From assembly GCA_945283395.1 (NCBI GenBank), contig CALYQH010000109.1, positions 1 through 5,322 of the forward strand: 5,322 nucleotides of DNA. The letters are read 5' to 3'. Below are positions 1-5,322 of this stretch, piece by piece (the first letter of the stretch is position 1; each line of letters begins with the position of its first letter). Source of the DNA: an uncultured Ventosimonas sp. Its GTDB lineage: Bacteria; Pseudomonadota; Gammaproteobacteria; Pseudomonadales; Pseudomonadaceae. The notes below the pieces were generated by a model, which was not told where the DNA came from, did not search any database, and saw nothing but the letters and a program-made list of their open reading frames with translations. Both the position numbers and the translations under genes were made by a program.

Positions 1-1551
1 AGCTGCATTTATTTGAAAACATTTCGCCCCATTTTCATTTTCTACTATTTCATATACGCCCGCAGGACAGTAACGTTGAGCTGGTTCGTCATATTCTGGT
101 AAGTTTTGTTTAATGGGAATTTCAGGATCAGTCAATTTTAAATGACAAGGTTGATTTTCCTCATGAGTTGTATTAGATAAAAATACAGATGATAAAAGAT
201 CAAAGGTGATAATTCCATCTGCTTTAGGATATTCAATTTTATTTGCTTCATTAGCTTTCTTAAGCGTTTCAAAATCTGGTTTTACATCACGGAGAGTAAA
301 AGGCATCCTGCCAGCAAAAATATTTTGATCTATAAAACTAAAGAGACCCCCAAATAAATTACCAAACTTATGAAGAGCAGGACCAAAATTTCGAGAACGG
401 TAAAGTTCATCATAAACCCAACTTTTTTTAAAATTTTCGGGATAAGCTGTTAGTTCATCGCCTCTACGCCCAGCCATTACAGCATCAAAAGCAGCATCAG
501 CAGCGAGCATGCCAGACTTCATAGCCGTATGAATGCCTTTAATTTTTGAGAAATTTAAAGTACCCAAATCACAACCAATCAATACACCTCCCGGAAATAT
601 CATTTTAGGTAGTGCATTTAAGCCTCCTTTCACTACGGCTCTTGCACCATAACAAATACGTTTTCCTCCTTCTAAATATTGTCGAATAGCCGGATGCAAC
701 TTAAAACGTTGAAATTCTTCAAAAGGTGATAAAAAGGGATTTTTATAGGAAAGATCAACTATCAATCCTACTGCTACTTGATTATTTTCTAAATGATATA
801 AAAATGAACCGCCATGACTTCCTTTAGTTAGAGGCCAACCTGTACTATGAATGACTAAACCAGCTTCATGTTTAGCAGGATCTATTTCCCATAACTCTTT
901 AATACCTAAGCCGTAATGTTGTGGATCAACTTCAGCATCTAATTGGTAGTGATTAATAAGTTGCTTTCCTAAATGACCTCTACATCCCTCAGCAAAAAAA
1001 GTGTATTTAGCACGTAACTCCATACCAGGAGTATAGAGTCCTGCTTTAGGATTACCATCCTTATCAACACCCATATCTCCTGTCAATACCCCATACACCT
1101 TATTATTGTCATCAATTAACAATTCTTGAGCTGTAAAACCAGGATAAATTTCCACATCTAATGCCTCAGCCTGCTCAGCTAACCAACGGCAAAGACTACC
1201 TAATGAAATGATATAATTACCATGATTACGCATGGTCTTAGGAACGAAAAGATTAGGAATTTTTATAGCATTTTTGTCGCTTGTTAACAAATAAATATCA
1301 TCACGCTTTACCGGAATATTGAGCGGTGCACCTTTTTCTTTCCAATCTGGAAATAATTCTTGGAGTGCTTTAGATTCAAATACTGCCCCAGATAAAATAT
1401 GGGCACCTACCTCTATCCCCTTTTCCACTACACAAACGCTTATCTCTTGGTTTGCCTCTGCTGCTTTCTGTTTTAGTTTACAAGCAGCTGAGAGTCCTGC
1501 AGGCCCTGCGCCAACAACAACGACATCAAACTCCATGAATTCACGTTCCAC
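1..1551 (-). CDS. Electron-transfer flavoprotein:ubiquinone oxidoreductase (ETF-QO), C-terminus cut by window edge
   Basis: ETF-QO takes electrons from reduced electron-transfer flavoprotein (fed by acyl-CoA and amino-acid dehydrogenases) and passes them to ubiquinone at the inner membrane, using FAD and one 4Fe-4S cluster. The 517 codons in the window run without a stop and read like the Pseudomonas enzyme throughout. The N-terminus MEREFMEFDVVVVGAGPAGL has the FAD dinucleotide motif GxGxxG at residues 14-19 and the acidic residue E43 in VVEKG. Other family signatures are GAHILSGAVFE (49-59), FAEGCRGHLGKQL, GGSFLYHLENNQVAVGL, FPGGVLIGCDLGTLNFSKIKG and SSVFLSNTTHEENQP. CPAGVYE supplies the first cluster cysteine (C495). 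The usual length is about 550 residues, so about 33 are missing, including the NCxxCxxC-type segment with the other three cluster ligands. The truncation is the window edge, not a mutation. The GTG start is chosen because GAGGAG lies 6 nt upstream and the N-terminus then matches MEREYMEF of relatives; the next ATG (codon 6) would be 21 nt from it. No etfA or etfB is visible beside it. Confidence 0.96.
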   Translation of the reverse strand, partial: MEREFMEFDVVVVGAGPAGLSAACKLKQKAAEANQEISVCVVEKGIEVGAHILSGAVFESKALQELFPDWKEKGAPLNIPVKRDDIYLLTSDKNAIKIPNLFVPKTMRNHGNYIISLGSLCRWLAEQAEALDVEIYPGFTAQELLIDDNNKVYGVLTGDMGVDKDGNPKAGLYTPGMELRAKYTFFAEGCRGHLGKQLINHYQLDAEVDPQHYGLGIKELWEIDPAKHEAGLVIHSTGWPLTKGSHGGSFLYHLENNQVAVGLIVDLSYKNPFLSPFEEFQRFKLHPAIRQYLEGGKRICYGARAVVKGGLNALPKMIFPGGVLIGCDLGTLNFSKIKGIHTAMKSGMLAADAAFDAVMAGRRGDELTAYPENFKKSWVYDELYRSRNFGPALHKFGNLFGGLFSFIDQNIFAGRMPFTLRDVKPDFETLKKANEANKIEYPKADGIITFDLLSSVFLSNTTHEENQPCHLKLTDPEIPIKQNLPEYDEPAQRYCPAGVYEIVENENGAKCFQINAA

Positions 1552-1563
1552 AATATTCTCCTC
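1552..1563 (-). promoter_or_regulatory. Strong Shine-Dalgarno deciding the GTG start of ETF-QO
   Basis: On the minus strand GAGGAG (1563-1558) is followed by the 6-nt spacer AATATT and GTG at 1551-1549. This is near-ideal spacing and favours the GTG over the in-frame ATG at 1536-1534. Confidence 0.8.
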
Positions 1564-1633
1564 ACAGCGTTTAATCAAAAAATAAAAAGGATCTAGCTAT
1601 AATCATTTTATGATGATCTTATTATGCTAACTA

Positions 1634-1661
1634 ATAATTACCTATATTTTTTAAGAGTCAA
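1634..1661 (-). promoter_or_regulatory. Candidate sigma-70 promoter for ETF-QO (proximal)
   Basis: On the minus strand TTGACT (1661-1656, 5 of 6 to the -35 consensus) is followed after 16 nt by AATTAT (1639-1634, 4 of 6 to the -10 consensus). Transcription would begin near 1627, giving a leader of about 75 nt. The surroundings are very AT-rich, so chance matches are common and this is only a candidate. Confidence 0.35.
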
Positions 1662-1690
1662 TATTCTAACAATAAAACCTCAGGTACTAT

Positions 1691-1718
1691 ATTATAGCTT
1701 AAGTTACAAACATCTTAA
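1691..1718 (-). promoter_or_regulatory. Candidate sigma-70 promoter for ETF-QO (distal), overlapping an inverted repeat
   Basis: On the minus strand a perfect TATAAT (1696-1691) sits 16 nt downstream of TTAAGA (1718-1713, 4 of 6 to the -35 consensus). The start point would be near 1684, giving a leader of about 130 nt. The 10-bp inverted repeat at 1694-1723 covers the -35 box and runs into the -10 box, so a protein bound there would block this promoter. This is inference from sequence only. Confidence 0.3.
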
Positions 1719-1723
1719 GCTAT
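1694..1723. repeat. Perfect 10-bp inverted repeat, operator-like
   Basis: ATAGCTTAAG (1694-1703) and CTTAAGCTAT (1714-1723) are exact reverse complements separated by a 10-nt loop (1704-1713). No T-run follows on either strand, so it does not look like an intrinsic terminator. The related octamer TTATAGCT also occurs at 1692-1699, at 1725-1732 and, inverted, at 1595-1602. The arrangement resembles a binding site for a dimeric regulator upstream of the ETF-QO gene; the regulator cannot be named. Confidence 0.5.
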
Positions 1724-2056
1724 CTTATAGCTTTCAGTAGCAAATTTTACAAATTGACTACTATAAAGACTAACTGCTAATGAAGTTGCTTAAAGATACA
1801 CTAAACAATTTTATTTACTTGATAGGTTTAAGGTTTAGCCTAGAAATGAGTAGCTAAGTACCCTTACTTACTAGATAGCAATGTATAACGTTACAACATG
1901 CAGTTATAACCTATGTATCCAAATAGCTAACTCTATTAACAAATCAAAAAAATAAATCCCCAATGCTATATTTTCAATTCAAATAAGATGTTAGTCTTTA
2001 AGTAAACAATAAAATATGTTTGGATGAATACTATTCATAATATTATGATGCTATAA

Positions 2057-2161
2057 ATGCCTTATAAATTAGCTAAAGCAGACTTAATTTCTTTAACTCT
2101 CATAGTAATCAATCAATTACAAGCAAACGTCAATTTATCAAGGGGAACTGGCAGAAAATAG
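2057..2161 (+). pseudogene. Possible decayed C-terminus of a TolC/OprM-type outer-membrane efflux protein
   Basis: A 34-codon frame starts MPYKLAKADLISLTLIV and continues with INQLQANVNLSRGTGRK before TAG. The helical segment and the ending recall the C-terminal tail of outer-membrane efflux factors (NodT/OprM type), where a helix is followed by a motif like NLYRALGGGW. Here the motif would be altered to NLSRGTGRK. A TAA stop lies directly before the ATG, there is no ribosome binding site, and a second stop ends the same frame 18 codons after the first. That is what a dead remnant would look like. The match is short and recalled from memory, so it may be chance. Confidence 0.2.
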
Positions 2162-2291
2162 TTTAAAAACGCAGCCTTATCCGCTAAAACTTATGATCAA
2201 GTATCTGCAACGGTCTAACCTATGCTTGAATAATATTAATATGCAAGCTCTTATAGTCTATAAACCAAAAACATGAACTAATACTATCTTT

Positions 2292-2319
2292 TAGGTTATA
2301 CTTAAACTCTAGTAACCTA
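2292..2319. repeat. 7-bp inverted repeat TAGGTTA / TAACCTA upstream of rmuC
   Basis: TAGGTTA (2292-2298) and TAACCTA (2313-2319) are reverse complements with a 14-nt spacer, ending 40 bp before the rmuC start. Two further direct copies of TAACCTA lie at 1907-1913 and 2216-2222. The pair flanks or overlaps the best -10-like hexamer for rmuC (TATACT at 2297-2302), so an operator role is possible. Confidence 0.35.
2297..2302 (+). promoter_or_regulatory. Candidate -10 box for rmuC
   Basis: TATACT matches the sigma-70 -10 consensus at 5 of 6 bases and lies about 58 bp upstream of the start codon. No good -35 hexamer is found 16-18 bp upstream, so it is weak. An alternative -35-like TTGAAT at 2226-2231 lacks a -10 box at normal spacing. 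Confidence 0.2.
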
Positions 2320-2359
2320 TTCCTTTCCCTTATTACTTATTTATAAATTAATTATTTTC

Positions 2360-3760
2360 ATGATTATGCAAACCCCAACTCTATTATGGCTAGTTGTCAG
2401 CATTGTTGCTATTTTGCTAGTGGTGCTTGGCTGTATAATTTATTTTCTATATAAGCAATTTAGTAAAACTAATACTGAGCTACAGGCTTCCAGACAACAA
2501 CTTCATCAGATTTATGGACAGTCTGAACACCTTAAAGCCCAAAATGGACAACTTATCAAGCAACATCAAGATTTGGATATCAGCTATCAAAACTTACAAG
2601 TTAAATTTGACGATTTACAAAATCGTTATGGGATATTAACCAATGAATATACTCAAATTACCACGACCCTAATACAAAAGGAGCAACACTTTGCTGAACA
2701 ATTAAAATTATTAGCTGATAATAAACAACAATTGAAATTAGAATTTGAACAATTAGCCTCACAGATTTTTGAAGTTAAAAACAACAACTTTACAGTACAG
2801 AGTGAGCAATCACTACAAGCATTACTTAGGCCTTTCCGTGAACAAATAGACAATTTCAGACAACAAGTTGAACAAATACATCATGCAGAAACGGTTCAAA
2901 AAACTCAGTTAAGCGAAGAATTAAGATTTCTAAAAGAACTGAATCACCAAATCAACCAAGAAACACATGAACTAACAGTCGCCTTAAAAGGTGATAAAAA
3001 AATGCAAGGCAATTGGGGAGAACTGATTTTAGAAAATGTGTTAGAACGTGCTGGCCTTGCTAATAACAGGGACTATTTTTTACAAAAATATATTCATACA
3101 CCAGAAGGTGAGGCTCAATTACCAGATGTCATTATTCAACTTCCTCAGCAAAAACATCTAATCATAGATGCTAAAGTGTCATTAAATGCCTATGTTAAAG
3201 CCATTAATTCTACAAATGAAACTCAGCAACAACTAGCTTTGAAAGAACATATTAAAGCAATAACTTGTCGAATTAAAGAGTTATCTGAACGCTTTTATCA
3301 CAAATCCCCTGATCTAAATACACCTGAAATAGTCATTATGTTTATTCCTATTGAACCTGCATTTATAGAAGCATTTAAGGCAGATGAAAATTTGTTTCAA
3401 AAAGCAATAGAAAAAAATATTTTAGTAGCAACCCCTACTACTTTATTAGCCAGCTTAACTATTATTAGACAACTTTGGCGCTTAGAAAATCAAAGTCGTA
3501 ATACTTTAAAATTAGCTCTGTTAGCTAGTAAGGTCTATGATAAGCTAAGAATATTTTTGTCAAGCATGGACAATATTGAAAAAGGCCTAAATTCTGCCCA
3601 AGAAAATTATCAGAAGACTAAAAAACAATTACTAGCAGGCAAAGGGAACCTTGTAAAACTTGTAGATGATTTTGTGGAATTAGGTATAGCTGTAAAAAAT
3701 GAACTCCCTGAAGAATGGCAAGATAAAGCTAAATTAGAACTTGAACATAAACAATTCTAA
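2360..3760 (+). CDS. rmuC: DNA recombination protein RmuC
   Basis: The 466 residues match RmuC in length (E. coli about 475) and layout. RmuC was described in E. coli as limiting rearrangements between short inverted repeats, and its conserved domain is predicted to have a restriction-endonuclease-like fold. Residues about 8-31 form one membrane segment, giving an inner-membrane anchor. Residues about 35-205 are Gln/Glu/Lys/Leu-rich and look like coiled coil. The RmuC domain spans about 208-445, with GNWGE (217-221), LPDVII (254-259) and IIDAK (268-272). PD at 255-256 with D270-x-K272 fits a PD-(D/E)xK core. Further family motifs are MFIPIEPAF (327-335), ATPTTLLASLTIIRQLWRLE (357-376) and GKGNLVKLVDDFVELG (427-442). 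The domain is intact. No Shine-Dalgarno precedes ATG 2360 or the alternative ATG 2366; the frame is closed upstream at 2303-2305, so the start cannot lie further out by a usual codon. The gene is divergent from ETF-QO and convergent with the porin, so it is probably monocistronic. Confidence 0.95.
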   Translation: MIMQTPTLLWLVVSIVAILLVVLGCIIYFLYKQFSKTNTELQASRQQLHQIYGQSEHLKAQNGQLIKQHQDLDISYQNLQVKFDDLQNRYGILTNEYTQITTTLIQKEQHFAEQLKLLADNKQQLKLEFEQLASQIFEVKNNNFTVQSEQSLQALLRPFREQIDNFRQQVEQIHHAETVQKTQLSEELRFLKELNHQINQETHELTVALKGDKKMQGNWGELILENVLERAGLANNRDYFLQKYIHTPEGEAQLPDVIIQLPQQKHLIIDAKVSLNAYVKAINSTNETQQQLALKEHIKAITCRIKELSERFYHKSPDLNTPEIVIMFIPIEPAFIEAFKADENLFQKAIEKNILVATPTTLLASLTIIRQLWRLENQSRNTLKLALLASKVYDKLRIFLSSMDNIEKGLNSAQENYQKTKKQLLAGKGNLVKLVDDFVELGIAVKNELPEEWQDKAKLELEHKQF

Positions 3761-3763
3761 TAA

Positions 3764-3788
3764 AAAAGGCTACCTTAAGTAGCCTTTT
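3764..3788. terminator. Bidirectional rho-independent terminator between rmuC and the porin gene
   Basis: AAAAGGCTAC (3764-3773), the 5-nt loop CTTAA and GTAGCCTTTT (3779-3788) form a perfect 10-bp stem. Read on the plus strand it starts 3 nt after the rmuC stop and ends in four Ts. Read on the minus strand it starts 14 nt after the porin stop and ends in six Ts (3767-3762). It can serve both convergent genes and looks stronger for the porin. Confidence 0.9.
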
Positions 3789-3802
3789 AAACTTTTGTTA
3801 AT

Positions 3803-5146
3803 TTAAAACTTATCAAATACATAAGTATAAGTCGTAATAATTCGATTCTCATCTAAATTATTTGCCGCACCAGAACGGAATGAAGCATTCATCCAAGCAA
3901 ATTCAAGATTTTTGAAAAGACCTGATTGGATTTGGTAAGCAAGTTTAAAGTCGCGTTCCCATTCTCTAGTTCTATCACCATTTGCTTTACGTACTTGACT
4001 GCCTTTCAAATATTTAACAGAGGCCGTTAACCCAGGTAAACCAATTTCTTTAAAGTCATAAGCATAACTAGTAATCCAGGTACGCTCACCGGCACTTAAA
4101 AATTTACCAATTTGTGAATCTGTCCATAAGTAAGCAGTAGCTCCACCAGCACCGCTCCAAGCTGTCCCTTGGTTTAGGAACGGAAAATTACTTTTTCCTG
4201 ATAAACTCTGATAACCTGCAGTTAAAGAATGACCTTTCAATGAATAGGTAAATAAAGCACTCCATGTTTGATTATCTACTTCTCCTTTATTTTTATAACC
4301 TTTTATAAGATAGCCATCAGATCGGCCTGATACACTAGCATTTTTCCCATCTGAGTCGTTATAAAAATAACGTAAATCTGTACTTAATTTACCAGCCGGT
4401 AAACTTAAATTATGTTTTAAACCTAAAAAGTTCTGTGTATAAAAATCCTTTAAGTTCGCATAGTAATATTGTAAAGTTAAATCTTTAGTGGCTCGGTAAT
4501 CGACCCCACCGAAATAAAACTTATTACTAGCTACCCCTTTACGGGCTCCATCTACAGACAATGACTCATTATTAGTAGAGGCACGACCTTTAGCATGTTC
4601 TAATTTACCTCCAACAAAAGTAAAATTATCTAATTCGTTAGAGGTTACCATGCCGCCTTCATAAGTTTGAGGTAATAACCGCCCATTATTAGCAATAACC
4701 ACAGGTAAATTAGGCATCAAGGTACCATATTGAGCTACTGTCTTAGAGAAACGTACCTTAGGTGCTATACCAAAACTACCAAAATCATTTACCGCTTTGC
4801 CATTACTTTCAAGTGGAAACATAGTTCCTGGAGTTCTATTCACATGAGCTTTATTAGAACGACCTCCACCATCAAGCCGAAAGCCAAACATACCTATAGC
4901 ATCTATACCAACCCCAACAGTACCTTGAGTAAAACCAGATTTATAATCGAGAATAAACCCTTGTCCCCATTCCCTAGCTTGGCCAGTATAGTTTTCCCTA
5001 TTATTATTGTCATAATAATAGTTTTTAGCTGTTATAGTTAACTTGCTATCCTCAATAAAACCATGCTCTTCAGCCACTACCTTAGCTGATAAGAAAGGTA
5101 AAGAAAAGGTGGTGGTGCAGATAGTTAATAGAAATACTTTTTTCAT
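3803..5146 (-). CDS. OprD-family outer-membrane porin
   Basis: OprD-type (Occ) porins are 18-stranded outer-membrane barrels that let small substrates such as basic amino acids, peptides or carboxylates diffuse into the periplasm. The 447 residues match the usual 420-450. Counting from ATG 5146, residues 1-25 are a signal peptide (MKK, hydrophobic core, likely cut after KVVA). The mature protein opens with the family hallmark HGFIEDSKL. Further family stretches are SGFTQGTVGVGIDAIG (70-85), KVRFSKTVAQYGTLMP (130-145), GRLLPQTYEGG (155-165), GAGGATAYLW (332-341) and GLPGLTASVKYLKG (369-382). Alternating aromatic and polar strands run to a terminal Phe (YTYVFDKF), the signal for BAM-dependent assembly. 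A GTG directly before the ATG (5149-5147) could serve as start instead, adding one residue; AGGG lies 6 nt from the GTG and 9 nt from the ATG. I prefer the ATG because MKK is the usual signal-peptide opening. The substrate cannot be assigned from sequence, and no transporter or catabolic gene adjoins it to hint at one. Confidence 0.93.
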   Translation of the reverse strand: MKKVFLLTICTTTFSLPFLSAKVVAEEHGFIEDSKLTITAKNYYYDNNNRENYTGQAREWGQGFILDYKSGFTQGTVGVGIDAIGMFGFRLDGGGRSNKAHVNRTPGTMFPLESNGKAVNDFGSFGIAPKVRFSKTVAQYGTLMPNLPVVIANNGRLLPQTYEGGMVTSNELDNFTFVGGKLEHAKGRASTNNESLSVDGARKGVASNKFYFGGVDYRATKDLTLQYYYANLKDFYTQNFLGLKHNLSLPAGKLSTDLRYFYNDSDGKNASVSGRSDGYLIKGYKNKGEVDNQTWSALFTYSLKGHSLTAGYQSLSGKSNFPFLNQGTAWSGAGGATAYLWTDSQIGKFLSAGERTWITSYAYDFKEIGLPGLTASVKYLKGSQVRKANGDRTREWERDFKLAYQIQSGLFKNLEFAWMNASFRSGAANNLDENRIITTYTYVFDKF

Positions 5147-5160
5147 CACAAATAACCCTA
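5147..5160 (-). promoter_or_regulatory. Shine-Dalgarno of the porin gene
   Basis: On the minus strand TAGGG (5160-5156) is followed by TTATTT, then GTG ATG. The spacing allows either GTG 5149 or ATG 5146 to be used. Confidence 0.5.
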
Positions 5161-5171
5161 AACTATTAATT

Positions 5172-5200
5172 TCTCATCAGTATGGATACTACAATGTCAA
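5172..5200 (-). promoter_or_regulatory. Candidate porin promoter with consensus -35 box and internal dyad
   Basis: On the minus strand TTGACA (5200-5195) is a perfect -35 hexamer about 50 bp before the start codon. At 17 nt spacing the -10 position reads ATGAGA, a poor match, so the promoter may need an activator or may not be real. Within the spacer lies the dyad AGTATGGATACT (5179-5190), two 5-bp arms around a 2-bp centre, placed where a regulator could act. An alternative -10-like TATAAA at 5211-5206 has no matching -35. Confidence 0.3.
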
Positions 5201-5322
5201 AACATTTTATACAGTACGCACATCTTAAGCATATATAAAAACGTAAAAGACTATTGGCTTATCAAAATTTCATTTAATAAAACCAATGATACAGAGTAAT
5301 ATTACGACAATTACTATTATTT

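Larger units (their letters stand above)
1552..2359. other. 808-bp AT-rich divergent intergenic region without a convincing gene
   Basis: This gap separates the divergent ETF-QO and rmuC genes. I read all six frames: stops are dense and the longest ATG-started frames are only about 25-35 codons with no Shine-Dalgarno. No tRNA cloverleaf, rRNA, riboswitch or CRISPR pattern is visible. It holds candidate promoters for both genes, the inverted repeat at 1694-1723, a tandem AGGTTTA duplication at 1824-1837, short dyads, a recurring TAACCTA heptamer, and a possible gene remnant at 2057-2161. The length is unusual for a compact bacterial genome and suits either a decayed gene or an unrecognised small RNA. 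Confidence 0.7.

Noticed and set aside
1319..1585. 88-codon open frame on the plus strand
   Set aside because: It lies antisense inside the N-terminal part of the clearly conserved ETF-QO gene; its low-complexity Ser/Thr/Pro-rich product is a shadow of that gene.
1694..1723. Inverted repeat considered as a rho-independent terminator
   Set aside because: It has no T-run on either strand, a weak AT-rich stem, and no gene ends near it.
1780..1857. 25-codon frame beginning MKLLKDTLNNFIYLIG, considered as a small membrane peptide
   Set aside because: No Shine-Dalgarno, very short, and AT-rich random sequence readily gives such hydrophobic stretches.
1881..1955. 24-codon frame beginning MYNVTTCSYNLC
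   Set aside because: No ribosome binding site and no similarity I recognise; length expected by chance.
2653..2853. 66-codon open frame on the minus strand
   Set aside because: It is antisense to the coiled-coil part of rmuC; the Cys/Ser/Asn-rich product reflects the Gln/Leu/Lys codons of the other strand.
4730..5041. 103-codon open frame on the plus strand
   Set aside because: It is antisense to the porin gene, with no ribosome binding site or recognisable domain; the porin has the signal peptide, family motifs and terminal Phe.
5043..5228. 61-codon open frame on the plus strand
   Set aside because: It overlaps the porin signal-peptide region and promoter in antisense, has no Shine-Dalgarno and no recognisable content.
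5286..5322. ATG at 5286 open to the right edge, considered as the start of the next gene
   Set aside because: Only 12 codons are visible, there is no Shine-Dalgarno, and the residues are uninformative.
1..5322. Search for CRISPR repeats, insertion-sequence ends, tRNA or rRNA genes, or a toxin-antitoxin or defence cluster
   Set aside because: No regularly spaced repeats, transposase reading frames, cloverleaf or conserved rRNA stretches, or paired small genes are visible; the three genes are ordinary chromosomal ones.

Overview
The window comes from a low-G+C (roughly one-third by eye) gammaproteobacterium. The protein sequences point to the Pseudomonadales: the ETF-ubiquinone oxidoreductase reads like the Pseudomonas protein almost residue for residue, and it sits near an OprD-family porin, a family best known from Pseudomonas and Acinetobacter. 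An AT-rich, host-associated relative of Pseudomonas (for example an Entomomonas-like insect-gut bacterium) would fit. That placement is inference from protein memory and base composition, not from a search.

Layout. (1) 1-1551, minus strand: electron-transfer flavoprotein:ubiquinone oxidoreductase, cut by the left window edge so that about the last 33 residues, including three of the four 4Fe-4S cysteines, lie outside. (2) 1552-2359: an 808-bp AT-rich gap with no convincing gene. It lies between divergent genes and holds candidate promoters, a perfect 10-bp inverted repeat, a recurring heptamer (TAACCTA), and a short reading frame that may be the decayed C-terminus of a TolC-type efflux protein. 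(3) 2360-3760, plus strand: rmuC, a membrane-anchored coiled-coil protein with a nuclease-like domain. (4) 3761-3802: a 42-bp convergent gap holding a bidirectional rho-independent terminator. (5) 3803-5146, minus strand: an OprD-family outer-membrane porin with a signal peptide and a C-terminal Phe. (6) 5147-5322: the upstream region of the porin, with a good Shine-Dalgarno, a consensus -35 box and a small dyad.

The three genes are transcribed separately (divergent, then convergent) and share no obvious pathway: respiratory electron entry from fatty-acid and amino-acid oxidation, genome maintenance, and uptake of small substrates across the outer membrane. I see no mobile element, CRISPR array, RNA gene or new defence-type system. 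The parts worth a second look are the long divergent intergenic region and its repeats.
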